A stretch of DNA of 64,000 nt from Eustoma russellianum (taxonomy: Eukaryota; Streptophyta; Magnoliopsida; Gentianales; Gentianaceae): assembly GCA_036186865.1 (NCBI GenBank), contig AP025043.1, positions 35,859,657-35,923,656 on the forward strand, read 5' to 3'. Positions 1-9,958 of this stretch are shown here, one piece after another (position 1 is the stretch's first letter; every line of letters begins with the position of its first letter). The notes under the pieces were generated by a model. That model did not search any database. It was not told the DNA's origin and saw nothing but the letters and a program-made list of their open reading frames with translations. Position numbers and translations under genes: made by a program.

Positions 1-680
1 GAAATTCACATGGGTATCCCTCTTGTCTTGTCCAAAAACGTGACACCCAAGATGATCATTAGGAGAAGATTTGTCAAGCCACTAGGAGGAGCTAACATCT
101 TGGTGGTTGGAATCCATTTAAAGCCCCATTCAAGTTTCATTTGGTAAGAGAATCATAGCCTTACTTTAGTTGTGTTTTCACTTAAGATAATAACTAATGA
201 TCCATCTATTTCTTCCTCCTCTCAAAACCGTGTGATATGTGTGAAGTTGGAGGAAGACTTCACTCCATTTCAACCAAGGCTTATGCCAATGAAGAGCTCT
301 AAGGTTCAAAGAGGCAAGTATACTCTAGACAATCTTGCCTTATTTGTGAAGTTCATGCTTGAATGGCTAGTCATTATTAGGCTATGAATCTTAGTTAAAG
401 ATGCTAAGTACAAGACATGAAAACTAGATGTTATAAGAAAAGTGATGGTATGGACAAATGATTTGTTGTATGAATGTGTGTGACAAATTTGATATGACTC
501 TTAAACTGATTATTTATGGTTTAAAGCATATTATGAGGCTTGGAAACATTATGTTGAAGTGAGTATTTAATGGATATTAAGTCATTTTAAGGAATGAGGT
601 TGATTGGAATTGCTTGAACCATAAAAGTCAAGAAGTGCTGGAACTACTGGAGCTGGAAAGATTTATGTAGCTGATTGTGT

Positions 681-1440
681 GACCTGAAAACGAACCTTAG
701 GAGTGTTCAAATTGGATAATTTTTCGTATGATGTTAGCCATATATGTTTATGAAATGTGTGAGTTGGAATTTCAATAAAAGGAGCTGTGGTTTGTCCTAA
801 ATAAAATTTTTAGTAAGAGTTGGTAAAACAGAAGTACTGGAACAAGACAGTTTTATATGACATGTTTAACGACCTGGAAATGAACCTTAGGAAGGTCCAA
901 ATCGACTAATTTTTGGTAGGGTGATAGTCTCATATGTGTAATAAATATGTGATTTGGAATTTTAGTAAAAGAATGTGTGGATTGACTCGAGTGTAATTTT
1001 TAGTAAGAACTGCTCAGACAGAAGTACTGGAGCTGAGCAGTTTTATGTGGTATGTTTTACGCCCTAAAAATGGACCTTAGGGATATTCTAATTGGATTAT
1101 TTTTGGTATTATAATAGACCTATGTGTTTATGAAATGTGTGAGTGGGAATGTTTGTAAAAGGAGTTGTGGATTATCCTTACTAAAATTGTTAGTAAAACT
1201 GGTCAAACAGAGTTGCTGGAACAAGACAGTTTTGAGTAGTAAGTTGTGTGGCTCAAAAATGCATCATAGGAATGTGCAAATGAGCTGAGTTTTGGCATGA
1301 TGATAGTTTGATGTGTGTATGACATTTGTGAGTTGGAATTTTAGTAAAAAGAGTTGTGGTTTGGTCACAATGAAATTCGTGATAAAACTGGTCATTCCAG
1401 ATTCTGCATGTACCTAGCTGAGGAAAAGTAAGTAGTTGAC
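681..1440 (+). repeat. 190 bp tandem repeat in LTR G
   Basis: About four diverged units begin near 681, 871, 1061 and 1250, each with a variant of gacctgaaaatgaacctta, then a TTTTTGGTA stretch and an ACTGGA(A/G)C...CAGTTTTATGT block. The period is close to 190 bp. A related array on the opposite strand in LTR D (about 58130-58600, anchors near 58286 and 58476) has the same period, so the array is a family feature of this LTR. Confidence 0.8.
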
Positions 1441-2189
1441 CTCCTTAAACTTATTGGAATGCGTTGGAATTTTTATGGTAATTACCTAAGGCATATATTT
1501 ACAAGTTCATGTAAAGAAACCAGCATAAAACCACCATTTTGATGATTAACAACTGAGTTGAAATTAGTTGTACAAAACTGGAAAACAGGACAGTTTTATG
1601 TCTTATGTTGCAAGGATTTGCTCTAGCTCATTTAAGCTTGAATGTGATGTTTGGCCTCATGAATATCATTCCTTGGTGAGTTAGCTATGTTCTCCAGGTG
1701 ATGGATTAAAATGAATAAGGTTTTATGACCTATGAAACTGAGGCAAAGCGGTACTGCCCTGCTGATTTCAGCAGTACCATTAGTGATAGTATGATGTTTT
1801 GGGGTCGTTATACTTTTCGAATTGTTACGAAATTTTTATGGTATGAGTCTAAGACTTCATTATGCATATGTATGGTATGAGCTTACAAAAATGAGCATGA
1901 ATTGATTAGCACGAGGCTGTATGAACAGAATGTGATTGCTGGACAATTTTCCCAGCTTAAAAGACAAGTTCGTACATGTATGTTATGATGTATGTGTTCA
2001 CGAGTCGCATAGTGCATGTCATACATTGCATCATCGTTATTTACATGATTTATGGCATTGGTTTTATGCGAAAGAAAGATGAAAAGAATTTTTAAAAGAA
2101 ATGATCCTGTTTTAAAAGAACGCTTCCCGCCGGTACCGTGTGTGTATGTTCCTGGCCAATAAGAGCCCGTCAGATCCCGGGTTAATTGA

Positions 2190-2300
2190 TCTGATGATAT
2201 GACCGTTTAGGCCCAGAGAGAATAGACCTGATATGACCGTTCAGGCCAGGAGAGAATAGACCTGATAATGACCGTTCGGGCCCGGAGAGAATAGACCCGA
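2190..2300 (+). repeat. Minisatellite of about 36 bp in LTR G
   Basis: Three near-identical units contain ATGACCGTTCAGGCC and GGAGAGAATAGACCTGAT. A degenerate fourth unit follows near 2310. The complementary array lies at 57210-57360 in LTR D, and a diverged array with the same position and polarity lies at 63720-63900 in LTR F. Confidence 0.8.
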
Positions 2301-3250
2301 TAAGTGATGACGCTACTGTTCCGAATCCGAGAATAATAGATTCAAAGGGAAGACATTAACGCCTCAGATCTGGGAAGATAGATCTGAACACTCTATGATT
2401 TTCTTGACGTGATGATTTGAAAGAAAGGCATGAAAAATCATATTCTCATTTTTATCATGATGCATCACACTTACATATGTATGCATGTCACGTTTATGGA
2501 GTCATCGTGTTGTGACACATGATACTTAGACTAAGTTGTTATAATTTGGTAATTCCTAAGTTATGATCTTATTAAGTGATGATCCCAGATATGTTACGAA
2601 CCATTACAAGTTGCGGTCTTTTATTGTTACTTTCTTTAATAAGGGACGATCTTGCTTAAGTTATGATCTTGACGTATTAAGTGTGGATTACTAACGGGCA
2701 TGGGATAGGAGGGCATTATGCACTACTTTTGCACATTCATACGTATTGCATATGGTCATGAGCAAGATGTTGAGTCTATTTGCACTTGGCTATGTTATTA
2801 CTTGCTTCGTGACTAAGTTATGATTTTATTGCCTTAACGGCTATTGATTGAAGGGATGAGATGCTAGCCAAATGCTAGAGGTAATGTTACATAGGTTACG
2901 ATCCTCCTATCTCTCGTTACCTAAGTTATAATTTCACTACTGTTGATACGTAAGCTATGATCTTATTCATGACATTTGGGCCAAGTTGTTATGAATTGGT
3001 AGCTCCTAGGTTATGATCTTTATTGAGTGATGACCTTTTGTATGTTATGATCTTTATTGAGTGATGATCCTTTCATAAGCTATGATCTCTGTTAAGTTTT
3101 AATCTCTGTTAAGCTATGACCTTGGATATACCTTGTGTTGACTTCTTACGGGTGTTTAATGGAAGGCCAGGTATGTTCTAAACCGAATTTTGGGTGTTCG
3201 GTTCTTGTATGTACTTTCCAGTTAATGCATGATTATTTATGGTATACTTG

Positions 3251-3349
3251 CTGGTGACTTTGTCACTCACCCCTCTATTTTTCCTCCCAGAGACTGCAGG
3301 AAACAAGATAGAATGGATCGAGGATGAACCTAGGGTCCCCTACCCGTGA
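3251..3349 (+). other. Conserved LTR hairpin, acceptor-like site and short open frame (G copy)
   Basis: The stem GTGAC/GTCAC (3254-3258, 3262-3266) with a 3-nt loop is followed by CACCCCTC, a pyrimidine tract and CAG at 3288-3290. From 3291 the frame reads two bases plus 18 sense codons and stops at 3347-3349, with the motif E-W-I-E-D-E-P-R. The same arrangement, in the same phase, is in LTRs A-F. What is seen is conservation of stem, tract, phase and acidic peptide. That CAG is a splice acceptor and the frame is coding is inference. Confidence 0.55.
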
Positions 3350-3672
3350 CCGCAGCGAAAGAAGAATGGATTAGGAGTCATGACGTGCCGTTGGTGACTA
3401 GTGACTTATTATGTAATTGTGATAGGAAACAATTACTTTAGGGAATTTCGGTACTTATGATTTGGGTTGTAGAACTGAGAATGATTTCGGAGATGTTTTT
3501 AATTTGAAGTTTTTATTCTGCCACGGTTTCGCTTACTTGATGACGCACAAGCACGAAAATCTATGCATTTTACCATGGATCACGATACGTTATGGATCGA
3601 TGCCTGGTACTCTCCTTAGTGAAGTATGGCGGGCGCACCGTATCCGGCTGGGCCAGGGTGCCGGGCGCTACA

Positions 3673-3797
3673 CATAACATTGTAGTATATGACTTAGTTA
3701 TGGATCTTTTTACATGTTATGCATGAGCCTTGTACTCCGCATTCGGACAAGGTCCGGTGTTGGGCGCTACATCTGGAGCCTTGGCTCTGAAACCACC
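3673..3797. other. Junction segment: second LTR-like terminus and PBS of LTR E
   Basis: After LTR G ends there are about 97 bp finishing in another gggcgctaca (about 3769). Directly after that lies GGCTCTGAAACCA at 3784-3796, the reverse complement of a tRNA-iMet-type primer-binding site with one mismatch, which belongs to minus-strand LTR E. E's interior is therefore reduced to about 25 nt, and LTR G or a related LTR abuts it. No gene is seen. Confidence 0.5.
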
Positions 3798-4062
3798 TGC
3801 AGCGCCCCACCCGGGCCTAGGGTCTCGGCATGGTGCACCCGACATACTCTGCTATGAGAAGTACAAGGCGTCAATAATATTCATGTGAATGTCGACATAA
3901 TCATGTATCGAAATCGCAGAAGCAATATAAAATGTGCAAAGCATAATCGACATGCATAAAATAGAATAACTACATCCGAGTACATTTGAGTGTCATCAGT
4001 ATAATATCAAAATACAAATCTGAAATAACATAAGGAGCTACATAATCTGGTCCATATGTCAA

Positions 4063-4162
4063 TCACTGATGATCTATCTCTGGCTCATCTTTTCCTATCT
4101 CGGAACTGGCTCCAAGTCCTACGATGTGGTAAATGATGGGGTGAGCGATAACAAATCGCTCA
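4063..4162 (-). other. Conserved LTR hairpin, acceptor-like site and short open frame (E copy)
   Basis: An 8-bp perfect stem TGAGCGAT/ATCGCTCA (4142-4149 and 4155-4162, loop AACAA) precedes, on the minus strand, CACCCC and a tract ending in TAG (4119-4121). The following frame (4118 down to 4063) is in the same phase as in the other LTRs and contains G-K-D-E-P-E before a TGA. The stem differs from that of A by a T-A to C-G pair change, so pairing is kept. Confidence 0.5.
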
Positions 4163-4639
4163 GCAAGTATTTCTGCCTAGGTTCGTTATATGGATCATGC
4201 ATGGTGAACATAACATGCAATGTGAACAATAACATAACATAACATGTACCAACAGATAAATTAAGGTAACAACAATCCACAGAAACAGACGAATTGCAAA
4301 AAGTACATCATAGATTTAATTATTCGTTTTAACTTTCATATTCCCTTATTCTTATGTAGTACAATCTTTTACATATACTACAGAGACAATATCTTTTCCT
4401 ACGTCTATGTCAAGGCCTACACTATCATCATTCTTTATCCGCTAAGGGTTTAAGCTTGTATTTGATAGGGGGACACAGGTAAACATGTGTATGCTCATAT
4501 GACAAGAATGTCATGCATCTTTCTTAGAGAAATCTTGCAAGTCATAATCGTGTCAGAAATCATCGTATCAAATCTGTTCACAATGGTGTTTAGAACATAT
4601 CTCAACTTATATGAACATACACAAGACTCACCAACTGAA

Positions 4640-4790
4640 CTCCCCCCAAGTAGTCGCGTACCGTCTATGAATCCCGATGGTCCAACCATGGTGTTATATC
4701 ATACGTACGTGGACTAATGGTGACTCTCCAAATAGTCGTCTATTGCCTATGAATCCCGAGGTCCAACCTCGGGTTACATCATATGTATAA
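4640..4790 (-). repeat. About 81 bp tandem duplication in LTR E
   Basis: Two copies of a block containing CTATGAATCCCGA, GGTCCAACC and GACTAATGG start near 4664 and 4745. A related block (TGGTTGGACCATCGAATTC) occurs once in LTR C near 39260 in the opposite orientation, as expected for LTRs on opposite strands. Confidence 0.6.
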
Positions 4791-5639
4791 GACTAATGGA
4801 AACATGTTGGCAAAGATCCCGGGTCCCAGACATGGTGTTACACTTTGCCAGAATGTAAACAGAAACTTGCCACATGATGCCAACATCTCACCTAGGTCTA
4901 GCGTCATGGGGCGACAGACAGAAAAACACCCAACGAGGGTTTTATCAGAACATATGTTGCCCCTGACATCCTCACTACTACGTCCGATGTCAGGCGGCCT
5001 CCAAACATACAGATGAGCTGTTGAAGCAGCGTAACATGTCTCATATGGAGTCAGTCGCCGCAAGGTACGGTTCGTCAAAATCATTTCAAAGCTTTTTGAT
5101 GTGATAAAGTTATCTCCGAAAACATGTCATGTCAAACTCATTTTAAAACGTTTCACATGATAAACATTTACGTAAATATGCATCGCAAGATAAAACATGT
5201 CGCTTTATAAAATAACTTTGTTGTATGCATGGCATCAGACTCGGTATAGGCTGATTTTATACCTCCAATGGTTCCGTAACTTGAGACTAATGATTGGCTC
5301 TTCTACCAAATCATTTCCCTGGGTAAAATTACTGTTTTGCCCCTTTGTGGGGTTCACGGCCCACTCCTTGAAAATAAGCCCTCCTTAGGCTTTAATTATC
5401 ACCATCTTGTCCTAATGGTCCTTTCCATATTTTACTTTATAGTTTTTATGAAAACAGTCCCATTTCTTGACTTTGAATTAGTGTTGAATTTACCGTTTTC
5501 TCCACGCTAGTTACTTTAGTTTAAGTAGCCAAAACAACTTCTTTTTCAATTCGGCAACTCATTTTAATTATTAGTTTCTATATTTGCAATTTTACCATGA
5601 TTATCTTGTTCTTTATCTAACTCTTTACATAGGTTCATA

Positions 5640-6680
5640 TATGTAAGCACCAATAATGAATCAATCATCATCCATGGTCATCAAAAAGGCCCACTTGGCC
5701 AAAAGTTACAACACACACACATACACTTTTACAACTTGTTGATTTCATGCATGACATACACACACACACACACATAAGGATTGATCTTAGAGTGTTCCTA
5801 GTAATCACCCCTCAAAATTAACCATTTCTTATTCATTTCTTGGCCCTTAGGCCGTGTACATCTTCACCCAAGGAAAAAGAGATAATCTTTCACTATTTAA
5901 GTGTAGGATTCAAGAACAAAGGCAAGTATTCTTCCTAGCTTCTTCATGCATGTTAAAAATGTAACCTTTCATACATAAATCTAAGGATTGATCATGCATG
6001 CAAATGGCCAAGTAATGGAAATACTAAGAACACAAATGAAGTGTACTTCCATGCTCATCATCTTATTATCTTGATAAGATTCTTGCACAAAGGTATGTTT
6101 AAGATTATGACGGAAGAAAATAATGTCTTGCATGCCATTTCCATGATACCCCAAGGCATCTAATGTAGCAATCATGTTCAAATTCATAACTATAGCGACC
6201 ATCTTCATCTGTATGTTAATTGTCAACATGCATGTCCTTGAAATAGCTAGAAGGAACATAGTGTGTATATGATCATGTATGTACCATCTTGCATGTGCTT
6301 GGAAAAGGTAGAAATCATGTGTGGGTGAACTTATCAAGATTGAGTCGAAGGGTGGGTGGTAATTGTCACCATAGTGATAAATTAGCTTTATATATGTATG
6401 TAAAATGTGTTTAGATGAGCTAATGAGTGTTGTGTGCGAAATGCATGCCACGGTTTGTGTGTATGATTGCATGTTGATGGAGTCTTTATTGTGACTAAAA
6501 AGATGCATGTAAATAAAACCATGTGCATAAATTATTGTATATATAAATAGGTGTACTTTGCATGCAATAATGTAATTAGCAAGTTGAAATGTATAAGTGA
6601 GAGGTAATCCAAATTTTGGCCAAGTGGCCATGAATGGTATCTTGATGATGAATTTTGTATGTGTCACCATGTTTAAATTG
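5640..6680 (+). repeat. Segment of LTR E in reversed orientation
   Basis: The sequence around 5840-6000 (TTGGCC...AGG, AAGTGTAGGATTCAA, AAAGGCAAGTATTCTTCCTAG) matches the plus-strand LTR of C near 34490-34590 and 45800-45900 in the same orientation, although E is otherwise minus. The flanks 5680-5700 and 6610-6640 (TTTTGGCCAAGTGG and its complement) form an inverted repeat, with (CA)n near 5755 and (GT)n near 6741. This is best explained by an inversion inside the LTR. Confidence 0.5.
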
Positions 6681-6690
6681 CAGAATGACT

Positions 6691-6692
<2 letters not shown>

Positions 6693-6770
<78 letters not shown>
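6693..6770. repeat. Compound microsatellite (AT)24(GT)15
   Basis: Uninterrupted AT dinucleotides run from 6693 to 6740, followed by GT dinucleotides to 6770. It sits at one edge of the reversed segment of LTR E. Confidence 0.97.
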
Positions 6771-6776
<6 letters not shown>

Positions 6777-8054
6777 TGTTACCTTTGGAGTTCTTGAAAT
6801 CCCTCACTTCTTCCACCTATGAAGTTCTTGTTGCCCCCTTGGTGCACCTTACGGTTTGGACCTATAATGAGGAATGCTTTAAGGCTTTATGAGGAAAGAA
6901 AGGGAAGTAAATGAAGGATGATGTTCTTACCTTAAATGTTCTTGGACTTGAATGCTTACTTCCCACTTGAATTGGTAATGTTCCTATTCCTCTACTGTGA
7001 TGCACTCTCGGATGTTGGATAGAGGAAGGAACAACTTTTTTTTAAGATAGGGAAAGAAGTGGAGAGGACCTTTTTAGAGTGAGAGAAAGACTTGGCAAAT
7101 GTAAGATGTAAAATGGAATGTGAAAAGCAAGAAATAAGGTATTTTATGTGTGGTGGGGGGGCCTTTGGCCGTGCTTATTGAAGAGTGAGGGTGGGGTTCA
7201 ATGGTTGCCTTCTTGAGGAAGAGTGGAATGTGAAAGGAGATTATGCCATGCATGGCATTTGGTTGGGGGTTCCTTAAGGTGTGTAAGAGAGTAATATGAT
7301 CGAAAAAGAAAGAAAAGTAAATAAAATGGAAGGAGTTAAGTAAGTGTAGGACATGCATGCCTTTGCATTGGTTGGGGTTGGATAGTGGAAGAAATATTTT
7401 TGTCTTCCCATCTTCCACTTAGCCGAAATTTTGATGATGGATGATGAAGATTTTATATTTTTGTCTTGAATTGGAAATGAGGAGGAATATGAGTGTGGTG
7501 AGGTGATATGAAGCTTGCATGAATTTTAATTGGGTAGAAAAGAGGTTGTGTATGAAAGAAAGCAATGAATGGATTTTGGTTGGGAGGATCTTTCAAATAT
7601 GTAAGAGGATGGAATGATTGTGGGGAGATAAGAGAATGGAAGAAAATAGAGAAAGTGGGATGTAAAGCATGAATGGAATGCCATTGGATGGGGGAAGGTG
7701 TGGAGAAATAAATAAAAGAAATGGAATAAAAATTTGCAAGACCATTTTGTCTTACACTAAGGGGTGGGGCGGTTTTGAGGGTGGTAGGGGGTATGAATTA
7801 CCATTTTACCCTTTCCCACTATTCTTATGGGTTATTTCCTTTTTTCTTTTAATTTTAGTTCTAATAAAAGTTGTACAACTTTGTATGTACTTATCTTAAT
7901 TATTCTTATGTCTACTATGAGGCTTTAGTAGTTCTTAAATTTTTTATTTAATGTGCATTTACACACTTTTTATACTAAGTGCGATACAACGACCGCTCCA
8001 TCGTAATTCCTTTTTGTTGCCTTTTTCCGCAAGCCTGAGGTGCGGGTCATAACA

Positions 8055-9286
8055 GCGCGTTTCAGGGGTGGCACATGGGACCCACGCACGGCCCCTGACG
8101 GTGCATCCTAACACATGCCAACGTGTCATGCGTCGCGTTAAACGGAGTCAAATGCAATTGGTTTGAGTCAATTCGGAGTTAAAATGAATATTTTATTGAG
8201 GTTAGAAGAAAATATGATTTAATTGAAAAAGATAAAAAGGAAAATCCAAGTCATTTGGGTTGGGTTGACCCGGGCTTACCCGGTTCGCTGTCTGAGCTGC
8301 CGGGCTGAATAGAAAAAGAAGAAATTAATTAATTTCTAAAATTAAATAAATATTAATTAATTAAAGTTAGTTTAAAATTCAAGAAAAATATAAATAAATT
8401 CCAGAAAATTATAATTAATTTTTAAAAAATATAAAATTATAAAATTATAATATTTTCACCTAATTTTTGAAGATGTATTAATTTGACTAATTAAAATAAT
8501 TAGGAAATAAATAGGAAATAAATAGAGAAAAATAAGGAAATATAATATAAAGTCATGAAAAAATTAATAGAAGCTAGGAAAAATATAAATGATGGCTAAC
8601 AATATTTTCATGACATTCACAATAATGAAAGTAAAGAAAAAAAGAGGCGGTGAGCCGGAAAAAGATAATGAATTTAATAATAATATTGTTTAATAAAGAA
8701 GAGATCTAGAAACCCATTAAATAAAATCAAATAAATTAAAATAAAAGGAAAAAAGGGAAGAAAAGGATAGAGAAGAAAACAAAACTAAAGCAAGAGAAAA
8801 AAATATAGTAGGGGAAAATAAAAATAAATAACTAAAAGAATGAAGTGTTTGAAAGCCTAGGAAAATAAAATAAAGTGTAGAAATCTAAAATTAAGTCTAG
8901 AAAGATAAAATAACAGTAGAAGATAAAATACAGTAATGCACCCCGCGCAATATAGGGTAACTACGCAATATATGTAATACGCAATACAGAACGAAGCATG
9001 CCACATAGGAGAAACAGAAGTGTAAAAGTGTGTAGCATTCATGGCACGTGCATCCCTTCGGTGCGAGTGACTCCATGATACGGGCAGGATCTACTCTGAC
9101 TTCACGATACGGAGCGAGGTATGTTGACTCCACGATATGGAGCGTGTGATAGGGCCCCAGGACATGCATTGAATATATGGATAAAAAGAGCATGACGTGT
9201 GATTTGATGCCATTAGGTGTGTGACACGGTAGTGTGAAGGAGCATACATCATAAAGTTGCACATTTGGATATGTGACGATGTTATA
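8055..9286 (+). repeat. Gypsy LTR B, left part
   Basis: This AT-rich stretch contains no gene. It is LTR sequence related to LTR A but in plus orientation; the other half resumes at 32885, beyond gypsy A. The last five bases (9282-9286, ttata) are the target-site duplication of A, repeated at 32885-32889. The left edge abuts the start of LTR E (...cataaca at 8054), so E probably inserted into B, with the rest of B's LTR outside the window. Short minus-strand frames at 8857-9361 are unsupported. Confidence 0.65.
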
Positions 9287-9593
9287 TGTAGCGCCCTGCT
9301 CCCGAGCCCTAGCATCGCACCCGCCGTATCTCGTTAAAGAGAATATAAGGCGTCGAGTCAAGTTCCTACATGTCCGAAAAGACGTACAAATTTTTCTCGC
9401 GAAAACGAATTATCATAGCATTAAATTACATAGATAAAAGAAAATCCTCAATAAAATAATAAGTAAGTCATGACAATAAAGGCAATGTGCTAGCATCTAA
9501 GTGCTATCAATCTAAGCAAGATAGTGTCTGATAGAATCCCAATAAAATAATAACAAACAGCTGCAAGGTCTCCTCGTGTCCTAAATGCGGCCA

Positions 9594-9708
9594 TCAGTCT
9601 GCCCACTCCACCGTATCAGCCCCGTCCTCAACAAAGACATAATCGTACACACCCTCATGCTCACCTGGAGGGGGGGCAAAGTAGGGTTGAGTGACGAAAA
9701 ATCACTCA
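9594..9708 (-). other. Conserved LTR hairpin, acceptor-like site and short open frame (A, 3' LTR copy)
   Basis: The stem TGAGTGA/TCACTCA (9688-9694 and 9702-9708) precedes, on the minus strand, a pyrimidine-rich tract ending in CAG (9667-9665). The frame from 9664 to 9594 (two bases, 22 sense codons, TGA) reads E-H-E-G then V-F-V-E-D-G. The copy in the 5' LTR keeps the whole frame open. The phase matches the candidate first exon at 13644-13743 in the same LTR. Confidence 0.55.
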
Positions 9709-9958
9709 GTAGGTACATGCCTCAACTAATACAAGACGAGCAAACCAAAATGATATAACACACATCACATAAAACATGAGATAAGTAAGCATGTGAAAGA
9801 ATGCAGAAAGTAATTTACTCCAAGTAAAGAATGCGCAACAACATGATGCATGTCTAGCTATGTATGTCACACGCAACGAAATCATGTCATACAGGATGTC
9901 GTAACTCTATCGTGTAATGCATGACCCAGGGTCCTACTAAGTGGCTGTGGGTCGTATC

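Larger units (their letters stand above)
1..3672 (+). repeat. Gypsy LTR G (5' end outside window)
   Basis: Long terminal repeat of a Ty3/gypsy element in plus orientation. It ends in the family-typical ...gggcgctaca, and its last 100 bp match the terminus of LTR D at 56382 on the opposite strand (shared CCTGGTACTCTCC and GGCGGGCGCACCGTA blocks). It carries a 190 bp tandem array, a minisatellite also present in D, and a conserved hairpin plus short open frame near its end. No primer-binding site follows, so it is a solo LTR or a fragment. No credible host gene is present. The 71-codon frames at 172-387 and 3462-3677 are short, lack family motifs and lie inside the LTR. Confidence 0.75.
3798..8054 (-). 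repeat. Gypsy LTR E, about 4.26 kb
   Basis: On the minus strand it runs from TGTTATGACCCGC (8054 downward) to ...GCGCTGCA (3798), directly next to a primer-binding site, so it was the 5' LTR of a minus-strand gypsy element whose interior is gone. It is diverged from the LTRs of C: both share a donor-like (C/T)AAGGTAA site, the block AGGCAAGTATTCTTC, and the hairpin and exon near the 3' end. The piece at about 5640-6680 resembles C in the plus orientation, opposite to the rest of E. Frames such as 5981-6670 and 7074-7418 show no domain and lie within LTR sequence. Confidence 0.7.

Noticed and set aside
172..387. 71-codon frame at the left edge as a host-gene exon
   Set aside because: No recognisable domain; lies in LTR G after a donor-like TTTG/GTAAGAG, so it may be leader sequence.
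5981..6670. 229-codon minus-strand open frame
   Set aside because: Low-complexity composition (H, I, M, T, Y), no domain, and it lies in the reversed segment of LTR E.
7074..7418. 114-codon minus-strand frame
   Set aside because: No domain, AT-rich LTR sequence in E, no support from a second copy.
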